The translations under genes were made by a program, and so were the position numbers. Positions 1 to 8,921 of a stretch of 64,000 nucleotides of DNA are shown piece by piece. The notes below the pieces were generated by a model that worked only from the letters and a program-made list of their open reading frames with translations, did no database searches and was not told the DNA's origin. How positions within the stretch are numbered: the stretch's first letter is position 1; the number at the start of each line of letters is the position of its first letter. Source of the DNA: Bacteroidota bacterium (lineage in GTDB: Bacteria; Bacteroidota; Bacteroidia; NS11-12g; UBA955); assembly GCA_025354385.1 (NCBI GenBank), contig JANXMZ010000021.1:1-64000 (forward strand), given 5' to 3'.

Positions 1-55
1 AGAAAGGTTATAGATTAAAGAACTTAAACACTATTTTTGTAATGAAAACTAGTCA

Positions 56-730
56 TCAATTTTGAATCTGAAATGCAATCGAAAAATGAGGGGTCAGTTT
101 ACTCTGAAAATAGGGGGTTCCTTTGGGTGAATTTTGCAATATATTACTTAATCTAGTAATATATAGGACATTATCTGCTAAGATTGGATCTCGCTTATTC
201 AATACAGCATTAAAACTCAACGCCAATAACGATAAAGAAAAATGTATGAGATTGGCTGTATTTATATAAAAATGGGGATATGACGGCAAATGAAAATAAC
301 GATTACTTTGTATTAAATCATAAAAGAAATAAAGGGAAAAAAAGGTCATAAAAATTGCTTGAATACAAGATAATGAACTAAAAGATTCTTCCCAGAATGA
401 TTTCACAAAGGTAAAATACAGAAAAAATGAACTTATATAGATTATCAGTGCAATGATAATAACTGTTCTTATTCTCCTTCCTATATAAAGAAAATAGAAA
501 TAGAATGTATATAATGGATATTCAATTAGATCATAAATATTGAATATAAAAGTGTGAGGTAATCGTACCCATTCAAGAATATCTTCAACAATCTGAAAGC
601 AAATACCGACTAAAAGAAGATACGGAAATACGAGTAGAGGCTGTTTCCTTCTATTCGCTGAAAACAACGATAGTAAGAAAGCAAGGAACAGTAAGCAATA
701 ATAAATTTGTTTCAAGTATGTCAAGGGCAA
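56..730 (-). CDS. Polytopic membrane protein of unknown function (element cargo)
   Basis: This 224-residue protein is very hydrophobic, with about six likely membrane segments spread over residues 8-170 and short polar loops. The C-terminal 50 residues are polar. I recognise no catalytic motif. The reading frame opens with a TTG codon at 730 and has no early ATG, so the start is uncertain. The open frame overlaps the last ten bases of the upstream gene (721-1221), suggesting coupled translation and a shared job. It belongs to the integrative element and may be a sensor or anchoring protein, but nothing in the sequence decides this. Confidence 0.55.
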   Translation of the reverse strand: MPLTYLKQIYYCLLFLAFLLSLFSANRRKQPLLVFPYLLLVGICFQIVEDILEWVRLPHTFIFNIYDLIEYPLYTFYFYFLYIGRRIRTVIIIALIIYISSFFLYFTFVKSFWEESFSSLSCIQAIFMTFFSLYFFYDLIQSNRYFHLPSYPHFYINTANLIHFSLSLLALSFNAVLNKRDPILADNVLYITRLSNILQNSPKGTPYFQSKLTPHFSIAFQIQN

Positions 731-1221
731 CTAAAAAGTGCCGTATAATTTATTGTACCAAGTGGTTCTTTATGAATAGGATATTTTTGATCAACATGTC
801 CGGCAGGGAATCGAGCATCATTTTCAACATTAATTCTATATCCATTTGCATTTACAGGAAATAAATGAACAGTATTATGGGCTAATTCATCAACTGTTTC
901 GGCAACTCTTCCAAAAGTGCCTACTATGTACTTCGTTTTTGTAGTTCTTATTAAAGATTGTAAGTAACTAGTATCTATTTGAAAGGCGGCCCGGTCAGTA
1001 GGATAATTACTCATAAATAATTTATACGCTAAGGCCTGATTATAGGCATCAGTGCACGGAATTGGGCTTAATGTTGTAGCATATTTTTTAGGACGTGGGG
1101 CACTAGTATCGGGAGCCCTTAATGCAGACTTAGAATTTGTTTCCTTTTGACTTTGTACAAGCAAACATGATAACACACAGGTGCTAATAGCTAGAATAAG
1201 GATGATAATATTTTTAATCAT
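721..1221 (-). CDS. Small exported or membrane-anchored hypothetical protein (element cargo)
   Basis: The start is placed at the ATG at 1221, which gives 166 residues beginning with a typical hydrophobic leader (MIKNIIILILAISTC). A longer frame from 1254 would add eleven polar residues before the leader and is less likely. Two cysteines end the leader; VLSC is a poor lipobox, so lipidation is doubtful. The mature part is about 140 polar residues with no motif I recognise. It is followed directly by the membrane protein at 56-730 and is transcribed away from the operator-like palindromes at 1277-1325. Confidence 0.6.
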   Translation of the reverse strand: MIKNIIILILAISTCVLSCLLVQSQKETNSKSALRAPDTSAPRPKKYATTLSPIPCTDAYNQALAYKLFMSNYPTDRAAFQIDTSYLQSLIRTTKTKYIVGTFGRVAETVDELAHNTVHLFPVNANGYRINVENDARFPAGHVDQKYPIHKEPLGTINYTALFSCP

Positions 1222-1276
1222 TTGGATTTTGAATTTATTGTTACAAACATACATAAATATTATTCTTTGATTTTAT

Positions 1277-1325
1277 AGAACATACGTTCTAATTTTATTT
1301 AAAATGAAAATGAAACATATGTTCT
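1277..1325. promoter_or_regulatory. Paired operator-like palindromes between divergent cargo genes
   Basis: AGAACATACGTTCT at 1277-1290 is a near-perfect dyad with GAAC-N4-GTTC half sites. A second copy, GAAACATATGTTCT at 1312-1325, shares the right half and the ATA centre. Their centres are 35 bases apart in the gap between the leftward 721-1221 gene and the rightward 1374-2231 gene. The spacing GAAC-N4-GTTC resembles the LexA box of Gram-positive bacteria, but a phage-type repressor could use it equally. Regulation is inferred. Confidence 0.45.
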
Positions 1326-1373
1326 ATGTGATGGCAAAATAATTATTGCTGATTTGCATAAATAATTTTTAGT

Positions 1374-2231
1374 ATGTATACAAATCAAATAGCACTTATT
1401 AGTCAGTCTGGTCAGATTACATCATCTGAAGTATCAAAGATTTCGGCAGCAATTCAAAAGCAAATAACTCGGGATTTCACGCCAATTTGGAATATCAAGT
1501 CAAGTATTGATGCTTTTGAAAAGCTTGAAGACGTTCCAGCAGGTTATTGGCCAATAATAATAAAGGATGATATTGGTTACGATGGTGCTGCAGGCATTCA
1601 TCTTGATAAAAATGGTCAGCCATATGCATTAGTGCAGGCCGGTCAACTTACACCTTTAACATGTTCTCACGAATGTTTAGAAATGTTAGTAGATCCTTTT
1701 GGAAGTAGATTAATTTCTTCTGATTCTATTATAGAGGAGCAAGGAAGGGTGAATTATCTTCTAGAAGTTTGCGACCCTAGTGAATCTGAAAGATTTGGAT
1801 ATTCGGTAAACGGAATTTTATTGTCAGATTTCTACACCCCGAATTATTTTGATCCTATACCTTCAAAATCTGTGAGATACAGTTTTACAGATTCTATAAA
1901 AAAACCAAAGCAAGTTCTTAAGGATGGTTATTTAAGTTGGATGATACCTGAAACTAATGAATGGTGGCAAGCTGTATTCTTTGGAACCACTATTGATTTC
2001 AGAAATTTAGGTGTTTTAGAGAGAAAGTCAAGTCAAAGTTGGAGAGAAAAAATCGACACCATAACCATAGAACCAAACAGAAAAATAGCAAAAAGAGTAT
2101 TGTCAAAAAATAAAAAAGTTGAGTCAAAAAACCTATTTGCCTCACTAATTATAGAAAACTCATCCAATTCCTGGGCAAAAAATTTGCAGGAAGATATTGG
2201 AAACGTAATCAATTCTACCAAGAATATCTAA
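1374..2231 (+). CDS. Zincin-like protein with S-H-E-C-L-E-M motif, first gene of three-gene cargo cassette
   Basis: This 285-residue soluble protein has no signal peptide. Around residues 97-108 it reads SHECLEMLVDP, an H-E-x-x-E variant of the metallopeptidase H-E-x-x-H helix, followed some 30 residues later by an acidic-Cys stretch (LLEVCDPSE) and an SDFYTP segment. These conserved-looking blocks suggest a metal site formed by His, Glu and Asp/Cys residues. The C-terminal 75 residues are basic and Ser/Lys rich. It leads a rightward cassette: the exported protein follows after 32 bases and the membrane protein after another 22. Peptidase activity is not shown; a non-catalytic metal-binding fold is possible. 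Confidence 0.6.
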   Translation: MYTNQIALISQSGQITSSEVSKISAAIQKQITRDFTPIWNIKSSIDAFEKLEDVPAGYWPIIIKDDIGYDGAAGIHLDKNGQPYALVQAGQLTPLTCSHECLEMLVDPFGSRLISSDSIIEEQGRVNYLLEVCDPSESERFGYSVNGILLSDFYTPNYFDPIPSKSVRYSFTDSIKKPKQVLKDGYLSWMIPETNEWWQAVFFGTTIDFRNLGVLERKSSQSWREKIDTITIEPNRKIAKRVLSKNKKVESKNLFASLIIENSSNSWAKNLQEDIGNVINSTKNI

Positions 2232-2263
2232 AAATTAAATATTTAACTTAAATAATCGATAAT

Positions 2264-2971
2264 ATGAAAAATATAAAACAAATTATAGTTGTTACTTTAT
2301 TGTTAGCAACACAATGCTTAAAAGCCCAATCAATTCAAATTGAATACAAAAATAAAGGTGCTATCTATCAACTTACCATCTGGAAATATGCAATGGAATC
2401 AGTCATGTCGAGAATTTTAAATGATTCTACTGGACATGAATATTGTATTAACTTAATTGATACTCAAAAGCTATACAGGGGACTTAATAACAGGGATGAT
2501 AAGAAAAAAAAGTACTTATTTGATTCTGTTGTTAAGGATATAAAAAATCAATCTATTGCCAACTATAGTGTCATTCAGGCAGAACTCGATGCATCAATTG
2601 CCCAATTTATCTATGAGTTGAATAGACGTAATAGAATTTTTAAAAGATTTGATAAGATAAATAACTATTTTAAAAAGGGCCCAAAAAGCAAATTTAAATG
2701 CTATGACGCTAGAATTACTCAATTTAATAATGAATTATTTGATTACATAAAAGATTGTAAAACCTTTATTGAGATCTATGTTCCAAAGAAACACTCATCC
2801 TTACCGACTGCAGCCGGGGTGGCAGATATCGATCCTGTCGCTGTCATTGACCAAATATGGACAATATTTAAGGATTTGAAAGACATCCAGGCTAAGAAAA
2901 TTGATAGTCTTATTGAAATGTTTGAAAAAATAAGACTTAAAAACTCTGAAGAATTAATAAAGCATAATTAA
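2264..2971 (+). CDS. Exported helical protein of unknown function (cassette gene 2)
   Basis: This 235-residue protein starts with a clear signal peptide (MKNIKQIIVVTLLLATQCLKAQ), and the AQ end is typical of Bacteroidota type I cleavage. The mature protein is Lys/Asp/Asn rich with long stretches likely to be helical, including amphipathic C-terminal segments around residues 195-232. I recognise no enzyme motif. It lies between the zincin-like gene and the membrane protein with short gaps, so the three are probably cotranscribed. A periplasmic partner or substrate role is plausible but unproven. Confidence 0.55.
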   Translation: MKNIKQIIVVTLLLATQCLKAQSIQIEYKNKGAIYQLTIWKYAMESVMSRILNDSTGHEYCINLIDTQKLYRGLNNRDDKKKKYLFDSVVKDIKNQSIANYSVIQAELDASIAQFIYELNRRNRIFKRFDKINNYFKKGPKSKFKCYDARITQFNNELFDYIKDCKTFIEIYVPKKHSSLPTAAGVADIDPVAVIDQIWTIFKDLKDIQAKKIDSLIEMFEKIRLKNSEELIKHN

Positions 2972-2993
2972 TTATTAAAATCTACTTAATATT

Positions 2994-3581
2994 ATGGAAC
3001 TTTACTACTATCCTTCTTTTTCTATTGCTTTAGCCATAGGAACTTTTCTAATGATTTTATTTCTTGCTTTAAAGCATAAGAATTTATTAAAAGAGCAGAA
3101 ATCTGACAATAAACTTAGCCCTCCCTACAGCTTTTCTCGTGTTCAGCTATTATTATGGACTTTAATAATCTGCCCAGCTTTTTGCCTAAACTGGGGTTTT
3201 AGTGAAAAACACACTCCGTTTATAAATGATGATGCTTTAATTTTATTAGGAATAGTGAGCGGAGTCACTCTTACTTCTGGAATAATTTCAAACGTAAAGA
3301 TTAATAATAACAAATTAGCCAAGGATGTTATAAATATAACTTCACTGAAAATGAATTTAGAAAGTTCTAATTTTTTTTCAGATATATTAAAAGATGATGA
3401 TGGTAACTTTTCAATTCCTAGATTACAAAACCTAGTATTTACTATGGCATTTCTTGGGATATTTATAGTTAGTTTCCTTGCAAATTGGAAAATGGAATAT
3501 CCAGACTTTGACTCAAAAGCCTATGTATTGATGGGAATTACATCAAGTACCTATCTTATAGGAAAAGGATTAAGCAAGTAA
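2994..3581 (+). CDS. Membrane protein with duplicated S-x-x-R-x-Q two-helix unit (cassette gene 3)
   Basis: The 195-residue protein has a first membrane helix at residues 8-26 followed by two similar units. Each unit starts with an S-x-x-R-x-Q-x-x-x-(W/F)-T helix (YSFSRVQLLLWT near 45 and FSIPRLQNLVFT near 139). Each is followed about 30 residues later by a small-residue helix (LLGIVSG and LMGITSS). This internal repeat points to duplication of a two-helix hairpin. Bacterial membrane proteins with such SRxQ and GISS motifs exist, but I do not know a function for them. It closes the three-gene cassette and is followed by about 150 bases of AT-rich regulatory DNA before the recombinase. Confidence 0.6.
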   Translation: MELYYYPSFSIALAIGTFLMILFLALKHKNLLKEQKSDNKLSPPYSFSRVQLLLWTLIICPAFCLNWGFSEKHTPFINDDALILLGIVSGVTLTSGIISNVKINNNKLAKDVINITSLKMNLESSNFFSDILKDDDGNFSIPRLQNLVFTMAFLGIFIVSFLANWKMEYPDFDSKAYVLMGITSSTYLIGKGLSK

Positions 3582-3657
3582 AGATAAACACTAAGTTATT
3601 CCTTATGATGGTTTAATCTATTAAATACCAATATTAAATTTATGTATACTTTTTAAC

Positions 3658-3724
3658 AAATTTGACAATAATTTTATGTCAAAATTTATTTTGAAAGCAT
3701 TGATAAAAAATGTAATTTTATCAA
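3658..3724. promoter_or_regulatory. Two inverted repeats in front of the recombinase gene
   Basis: AAATTTGACA (3658-3667) faces TGTCAAAATTT (3677-3687) with one extra base, and TTGATAAAA (3700-3708) faces TTTTATCAA (3716-3724) exactly. The second dyad ends ten bases before the recombinase ATG. Such a position suits an operator controlling recombinase expression or a hairpin in its leader. The repeats are seen; the function is inferred. Confidence 0.4.
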
Positions 3725-3734
3725 TTGAAAATCT

Positions 3735-5240
3735 ATGGCACAGGATAAGAATATTGGAATTTGGATTCGTGTATCAACAGAAGACCAGGCTAAAGGTGAA
3801 AGCCCCCAGCACCATGAAGAAAGAGCACGAGCATATGCGAAATTAAATGATTGGGATATAGTTACTGTATATCACTTGGAAGGTGTAAGCGGAAAATCCG
3901 TAATGCTTCATCCTGAAGCACAACGGATGATGGAGGATATTAAGTCAGGTAAAATAACGGGGCTTATCTTCTCAAAACTTGCTCGATTGGCCAGAAGCAC
4001 TAAAGAACTACTCGAATTCTCAGAATTCTTTAGAACATATAATGCTGACCTTATTTCTCTTCAAGAGAAGATAGATACTTCATCTCCTGCAGGTCGCTTG
4101 TTCTATACAATCATAGCTGCAATGGCTCAATGGGAGAGGGAAGAGATTGCTGATAGAGTTGCTGCTTCAATTCCAATTAGAGCAAAATTAGGAAAGAATT
4201 TGGGCGGCGCTGCCCCGTATGGATATGTTTGGAATGATGGGGTACTTCAATTAGATGAAAATGAAGCTGCGGTTAGAAAGAAAATTTTTGAATACTTTGG
4301 AGAACATAAGCGAAAGAAATATGTAGCAAAGCTTCTTAATGAGCAGGGGTATAGAACTAGGAATGGTTCACTTTTTACTAATACAACAATTACCCGGTTG
4401 CTCGAAGACCCACTCGCAAAGGGAATGAGAAGAGCCAACTATACCAAAAGTCTTGGTCAAGGCAAAAACTGGGAGTTCAAACCAAAGGAAACCTGGGTAT
4501 TTACAGAAGCTCCAGCAATTGTTACCGATGACTTATGGCAGAAGTGTAATGATATCTTGCATGAAATGGAAATAAAGAACAAACGATCAGCTAAAAAGGC
4601 AGTTCATTTATTCGGAGGATTAACATTTTGTCACTGTGGTGAAAAAATGTATGTCAAATCTAATAACCCAAAATATGTTTGCAATAAGTGTCATAATAAA
4701 ATTCCAACAGGAGATTTAGAGGAAATTTTCTATGAAGAATTGAAAACCTATCTTTTCTCCAAAGAAGAAATTAGTTTGGTTGTTTCTCAAACTCAAAAAG
4801 CAATTTCAGGAAAAGAAAAAACAAGAACAAATTTAGTTTCTGAAATGGCAGATTTGCGTTTTAAGATTCAAAATTTGCTTGATTTGCATCAAACGAAACA
4901 AATCCCTACAGAAGGTTTTTCAGTGCATTACATGCCATTGTATGAGCAATTACAGCAAAAAGAAGCATATAGTGGTCAACTGCTTGGTGAAATTGATGCG
5001 CTCACCATGCAATGCCAATCCACTGAAGAAGTCTTCTCCGAAGCCCAGGATTTACACTCCCAATGGAAGAATAAATCTTCCGAAGAGAAAAGAGCAATCA
5101 TTGAAGACATAACTCATAAAATCGTTATTGACAAGCAGGAGCTTGAAATAGTGCTAAAAGGAATACCGCGAACCCTATCCCCTGAATTGATGGCAAAAAG
5201 GGAACGCAACTTCAAGGATTCATGCTGGCCACTAACATAA
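3735..5240 (+). CDS. Large serine recombinase (site-specific integrase)
   Basis: This 501-residue protein has the full large-serine-recombinase layout. A resolvase-type catalytic domain (about 6-150) carries the nucleophile Ser in WIRVSTEDQ and the SKLARLARS arginine segment. A recombinase domain spans about 165-275. A zinc ribbon with C-x-C and C-x-x-C pairs follows near 310-335 ([17 protein letters not shown]), then a Lys/Glu/Gln-rich coiled coil at about 355-455. It would cut and rejoin the element ends by a 2-bp staggered exchange. The last codons, from about Lys-Asp-Ser onward, lie in comM DNA, so the host half of the attachment site supplies the stop. It is the only recognisable mobility gene in the window. 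Confidence 0.93.
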   Translation: MAQDKNIGIWIRVSTEDQAKGESPQHHEERARAYAKLNDWDIVTVYHLEGVSGKSVMLHPEAQRMMEDIKSGKITGLIFSKLARLARSTKELLEFSEFFRTYNADLISLQEKIDTSSPAGRLFYTIIAAMAQWEREEIADRVAASIPIRAKLGKNLGGAAPYGYVWNDGVLQLDENEAAVRKKIFEYFGEHKRKKYVAKLLNEQGYRTRNGSLFTNTTITRLLEDPLAKGMRRANYTKSLGQGKNWEFKPKETWVFTEAPAIVTDDLWQKCNDILHEMEIKNKRSAKKAVHLFGGLTFCHCGEKMYVKSNNPKYVCNKCHNKIPTGDLEEIFYEELKTYLFSKEEISLVVSQTQKAISGKEKTRTNLVSEMADLRFKIQNLLDLHQTKQIPTEGFSVHYMPLYEQLQQKEAYSGQLLGEIDALTMQCQSTEEVFSEAQDLHSQWKNKSSEEKRAIIEDITHKIVIDKQELEIVLKGIPRTLSPELMAKRERNFKDSCWPLT

Positions 5241-6273
5241 AACTGGCAGGATAATCAACAGATAATTTAGCCCGTGAAATATTCACTTTTCTATCTTCTA
5301 AAGGTTGGCGCATTACCTCCAAAACTGTGCGCTTAAATTCGGGCAATTCATCTAAAAATAAAACACCGTTGTGTGCCAACGAAATTTCTCCAGGTTGAGG
5401 ATTGGTGCCTCCACCAACCAACGCTACATCACTAATGGTGTGATGAGGCGAACGAAATGGCCGATGCGCTACCAACCCAGCATTATCCGATAATTTACCC
5501 GCGACAGAGTGTATTTTAGTAGTCTCTAATGCCTCGTGCAAGGTCATTGGTGGCAATATGGTAGGAAGTCTTTTGGCGAGCATTGTTTTACCGGCACCTG
5601 GAGGACCAATTAAAATAATATTATGGCCTCCTGCTGCAGCTATCTCCATGGCGCGTTTAATATTTTCTTGCCCTTGCACATCCGAAAAATCTATATCAAA
5701 TTCCGAGATGGCATTGGCAAAATCGGTACGAGGGTCTGCCTTTACTTGGTCTATTTGAAGGGTGCCATTAAAGAATCCTAAAACATCTGTAATTTTTTCA
5801 ACACCATATACCTCTAAATCCTTTACTATCGCAGCTTCTTTAGCATTTTGTAAGGGTAAAATGAAACCCTTAAAACCTTCTTTTTGGGCTTGAATAGCAA
5901 TTGGCAAGGCCCCTTTAATAGGCAATATGCTGCCATCCAATGAAAGCTCACCCATAATGATGTACTTGCTTATTTCTTCCGGTTCAAATATCTGTTCGCT
6001 GGCCGCCAATATACCTGTAGCAATAGTCAAATCATAAGCGCTACCTTCCTTCCTGATATCTGCAGGTGCCATGTTTACAACAATTTTCTTCCGAGGGGCA
6101 TTCAGTCCATTATTTTTAAAAGCCGTATGAATTCTTAACCAGCTTTCTTTAACAGCATTGTCTGGCAATCCAACAAGAGAGTAGCTGGCTCCATCACCGC
6201 TAACGTTTACTTCAATGGTAATGGTATAGGCATTCACACCATAAACGGCCGAGCCGAATGTTTTCACGAACAT
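5212..6273 (-). pseudogene. comM: comM/yifB, Mg-chelatase-like AAA+ ATPase, 3' part removed by insertion
   Basis: The 353 residues match the N-terminal two thirds of ComM/YifB proteins, which usually have about 510. Present are the N-terminal ChlI-type domain (1-125) and the AAA+ core with Walker A GPPGAGKT at 223-230 and Walker [10 protein letters not shown] near 305. The frame stops right after the Met-Asn-Pro that precedes the Cys-Pro-Cys-Gly region, so the rest of the ATPase and the C-terminal domain are missing. ComM is a helicase that helps branch migration during natural transformation in the species studied. The break coincides with the recombinase gene end, so this is disruption by insertion and not decay. 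A promoter box lies at 6303-6310. Confidence 0.9.
5213..5220. other. Probable attachment-site core (element/comM junction)
   Basis: Read leftward, comM encodes Val-Ala-Ser-Met-Asn-Pro and then a TGA. Intact YifB proteins continue with Cys-Pro-Cys-Gly at this point. CAAGGATT at 5213-5220 fits both the expected comM sequence (Asn-Pro then TGx) and the recombinase frame, so the crossover lies at or beside it. The exact dinucleotide cannot be fixed without the other end. Confidence 0.6.
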
Positions 6274-6302
6274 AGTTTAAACAAAAATTTAGTTTTAAAA
6301 AG

Positions 6303-6310
6303 CAAATATA
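6303..6310 (-). promoter_or_regulatory. -7 box of the comM promoter
   Basis: Read leftward the bases are TATATTTG, an exact match to the Bacteroidota TAnnTTTG -7 element, 30 bases before the comM ATG at 6273. A TTTG lies about 24 bases further upstream, at the long end of the usual spacing. Confidence 0.5.
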
Positions 6311-6415
6311 AGCGCTATCGGTTAAAGTGTTTTACAAAAATTTTTTATTCCTGCTGCAACGTTTTTAAGGTTCTAAACGTCTATACATTAAGTAGTAAAT
6401 TTTCATAAAATGGGA

Positions 6416-6450
6416 CAAGCATATTCTTTTTAGGGTATGCTTGTTTTTTT
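6416..6450 (+). terminator. Rho-independent terminator with no obvious gene in front
   Basis: CAAGCATA (6416-6423) pairs with TATGCTTG (6436-6443), followed by seven T. The orientation is rightward, yet no rightward coding gene lies between the comM start (6273) and here. The stretch 6274-6648 holds only this hairpin, the comM promoter, a weak ACGTTT/AAACGT dyad near 6359-6380 and the aconitase promoter. A short non-coding transcript ending here is possible. Confidence 0.6.
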
Positions 6451-6620
6451 ATAAACCCAATTCATATTTATATCGTAAGTATTAGAAATATACAGTAGTT
6501 TGTATTTTTCATATCAACAGATGCAGTGAGTAATTTTACCGTTGCTCTCTGTTTCTTTGTCTCAGCTATCTCCATCAAAATATTAGCCCAATTTATAACG
6601 GTTTTAAATAATAAAACCAT

Positions 6621-6628
6621 TAAATTTG
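6621..6628 (+). promoter_or_regulatory. -7 box of the aconitase promoter
   Basis: TAAATTTG matches TAnnTTTG and lies 21 bases before the chosen aconitase ATG at 6649. It lies inside the longer open frame that begins at 6526, which argues against the upstream start. No clear -33 TTG is seen at the right distance. Confidence 0.45.
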
Positions 6629-6648
6629 CAACACAAAAATTTATACCC

Positions 6649-8916
6649 ATGGCTTTTGATATAGAAATGATTAAACGGGTGTATGCTAAAATGCCTTCTC
6701 GCATTGAAGCTGCCCGCCAGTTACTAAACAAACCTTTAACTTTAACCGAAAAAATTCTTTATTCCCACCTTTGGGATGGTTCGCCAACCCAGGTATTTGA
6801 GAGAGGCAATAGCTATGTTGACTTTGCGCCAGATAGAGTAGCGATGCAAGATGCTACCGCTCAAATGGCTTTATTGCAATTTATGCAGGCAGGCAGGCCA
6901 ACAGTTGCTGTGCCTTCTACTGTGCACTGCGATCATTTAATTCAAGCAAAAGATGGTGCTGTTAACGATTTAGCAACTGCCAATGATAAAAACAAAGAGG
7001 TATATGATTTCTTGGCTTCTGTTTCCAATAAATATGGTATCGGGTTTTGGAAACCAGGTGCAGGTATTATTCACCAAGTTGTTTTGGAAAACTATGCTTT
7101 TCCGGGTGGTTTAATGATAGGTACCGATTCACATACTGTTAACGCTGGTGGCCTTGGTATCATTGCCATTGGTGTTGGTGGCGCAGATGCTTGTGATGTA
7201 ATGGCAGGCTTACCTTGGGAACTTAAATTCCCCAAAATTATTGGTGTTAAATTAACCGGTAAATTAAATGGCTGGACGGCCTCTAAAGATGTTATTTTAA
7301 AGGTAGCCGGTATTCTTACCGTAAAAGGTGGAACAGGTGCTATACTTGAATATTTTGGTGAAGGTGCCGAGAGTCTTTCTTGTACAGGTAAAGGTACTAT
7401 TTGCAATATGGGCGCAGAGATTGGTGCCACTACTTCCATCTTCGGTTATGATAAAAAAATGGCCGAATACTTGAATGGTACCGAAAGAAGTGAAATTGCC
7501 ACTGCTGCCAATGGCATAGCAGAACATTTAACAGGCGATGCAGCAGTTTATACAGAACCTGAAAAATATTTCGACCAAGTATTTGAAATCAATTTATCTG
7601 AATTAGAACCTTATATTAACGGACCATTTACACCTGATTTGGCTTGGCCCCTTTCTCAATTTGCGCAAGCAGTAAAAGATAATAATTGGCCTGCAGAACT
7701 GGAAGTTGGTTTGATAGGTTCTTGCACAAACTCTTCATATGAAGATATAAGTCGCGCAGCCTCTTTGGCCAAACAAGCTTCTGATGCGGGCATTAAAGCT
7801 AAATCTGAATTCACCATCACGCCTGGTTCGGAATTGGTGCGCTACACAGTAGCTCGCGATGGTTTTCTTGATATTTTCGAAAAAATGGGTGGTGTAGTTT
7901 TAGCCAATGCTTGTGGTCCATGTATCGGTCAATGGGCCCGTCATACCAACGATCCTCTTAAGAAAAATTCTATTATCACATCTTTTAACAGAAACTTTGC
8001 AAAAAGAAACGATGGCAACCCCAATACCCACGCTTTCGTAGCTTCACCCGAAATTGTTACAGCTCTTGCTATTGCTGGCGATTTAACCTTCAACCCATTA
8101 ACTGATTACTTAACCAATGATAAAGGCGAAAAGGTAAAATTGGCAGAACCTGCTGGTATAGAAATGCCCATAAAAGGTTTTGCAGTGGGCGATGCAGGTT
8201 ATCAAGCACCAGCCATAGACGGCAGTGGTGTTCAAATTTTAGTATCTCCAACTTCCGATCGTTTGCAACTGTTAGAACCTTTTAAAGCTTGGGAAGGCAC
8301 AGATCTTAAAGGTTTAAAACTCTTGATCAAAGCAAAAGGGAAATGCACCACCGACCATATTTCAATGGCAGGACCTTGGCTTAAATTCCGAGGGCACTTA
8401 GATAATATTAGTAATAATATGCTCATCGGTGCGGTGAATTTCTTCAACGAAAAAACCAACACTGTGAAAAATCAATTGACTGGTCAATATGATGAAGTAC
8501 CTAAAGTACAGCGCGCCTACAAAGCCGCTGGTATTGGAAGTATTGTGGTAGGTGACGAAAACTATGGCGAAGGTTCTTCAAGAGAGCACGCAGCTATGGA
8601 ACCTCGTTTCTTAGGTGTTAGAGTTGTATTAACAAAATCATTCGCTAGAATCCACGAAACCAACCTCAAAAAACAAGGCATGTTAGGTCTTACTTTTGCT
8701 AACAAAGCAGATTATGATTTGATACTGGAAGATGATACTTTCAATTTATTAGGTCTTACTGACTTTAAACCAGGCAAACCTTTAAGATTGGTATTGAACC
8801 ATAAAAATGGAACCACCGATACTATTAATTGCAACCACACTTATAATGCTCAGCAAATTGAGTGGTTTAAAGCTGGTGGTGCTTTGAATATTATCAGAGC
8901 TGGCGTTAGTGCTTAA
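6649..8916 (+). CDS. Aconitate hydratase
   Basis: This 755-residue enzyme converts citrate to isocitrate through cis-aconitate in the TCA cycle, using a cytosolic 4Fe-4S cluster. The cluster cysteines are visible at residue 359 ([11 protein letters not shown]) and at 422 and 425 (ACGPCIGQW). The swivel-domain block [14 protein letters not shown] near residue 640 is intact. The length fits the mitochondrial-type aconitase family found in Bacteroidota. The frame is open from 6526, but that extension is hydrophobic and unlike aconitases; homologs start at Met-Ala-Phe-Asp, so the ATG at 6649 is chosen. It stands alone with its own promoter box and a strong terminator. Confidence 0.97.
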   Translation: MAFDIEMIKRVYAKMPSRIEAARQLLNKPLTLTEKILYSHLWDGSPTQVFERGNSYVDFAPDRVAMQDATAQMALLQFMQAGRPTVAVPSTVHCDHLIQAKDGAVNDLATANDKNKEVYDFLASVSNKYGIGFWKPGAGIIHQVVLENYAFPGGLMIGTDSHTVNAGGLGIIAIGVGGADACDVMAGLPWELKFPKIIGVKLTGKLNGWTASKDVILKVAGILTVKGGTGAILEYFGEGAESLSCTGKGTICNMGAEIGATTSIFGYDKKMAEYLNGTERSEIATAANGIAEHLTGDAAVYTEPEKYFDQVFEINLSELEPYINGPFTPDLAWPLSQFAQAVKDNNWPAELEVGLIGSCTNSSYEDISRAASLAKQASDAGIKAKSEFTITPGSELVRYTVARDGFLDIFEKMGGVVLANACGPCIGQWARHTNDPLKKNSIITSFNRNFAKRNDGNPNTHAFVASPEIVTALAIAGDLTFNPLTDYLTNDKGEKVKLAEPAGIEMPIKGFAVGDAGYQAPAIDGSGVQILVSPTSDRLQLLEPFKAWEGTDLKGLKLLIKAKGKCTTDHISMAGPWLKFRGHLDNISNNMLIGAVNFFNEKTNTVKNQLTGQYDEVPKVQRAYKAAGIGSIVVGDENYGEGSSREHAAMEPRFLGVRVVLTKSFARIHETNLKKQGMLGLTFANKADYDLILEDDTFNLLGLTDFKPGKPLRLVLNHKNGTTDTINCNHTYNAQQIEWFKAGGALNIIRAGVSA

Positions 8917-8921
8917 TTAAT

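Larger units (their letters stand above)
1..5220. mobile_element. Right end of an integrative element inserted in comM (left end outside window)
   Basis: A large serine recombinase gene (3735-5240) abuts, and reads into, a comM/yifB gene that is cut after its Met-Asn-Pro codons. Everything to the left within the window lacks housekeeping genes and consists of exported, membrane and unknown proteins, which fits cargo. Large serine recombinases commonly lie at one end of the element they mobilise. The other end and the missing 3' part of comM should lie left of base 1, so the element is at least 5.2 kb. The boundary at 5213-5220 is seen; the leftward extent is inferred. Confidence 0.75.

Noticed and set aside
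6526..6648. Upstream extension of the aconitase frame
   Set aside because: The added residues are hydrophobic, unlike any aconitase, and contain the -7 box, so the ATG at 6649 is used.
7092..7439. Long minus-strand open frame inside aconitase
   Set aside because: It is a shadow of the aconitase frame with no start signal and no family resemblance.
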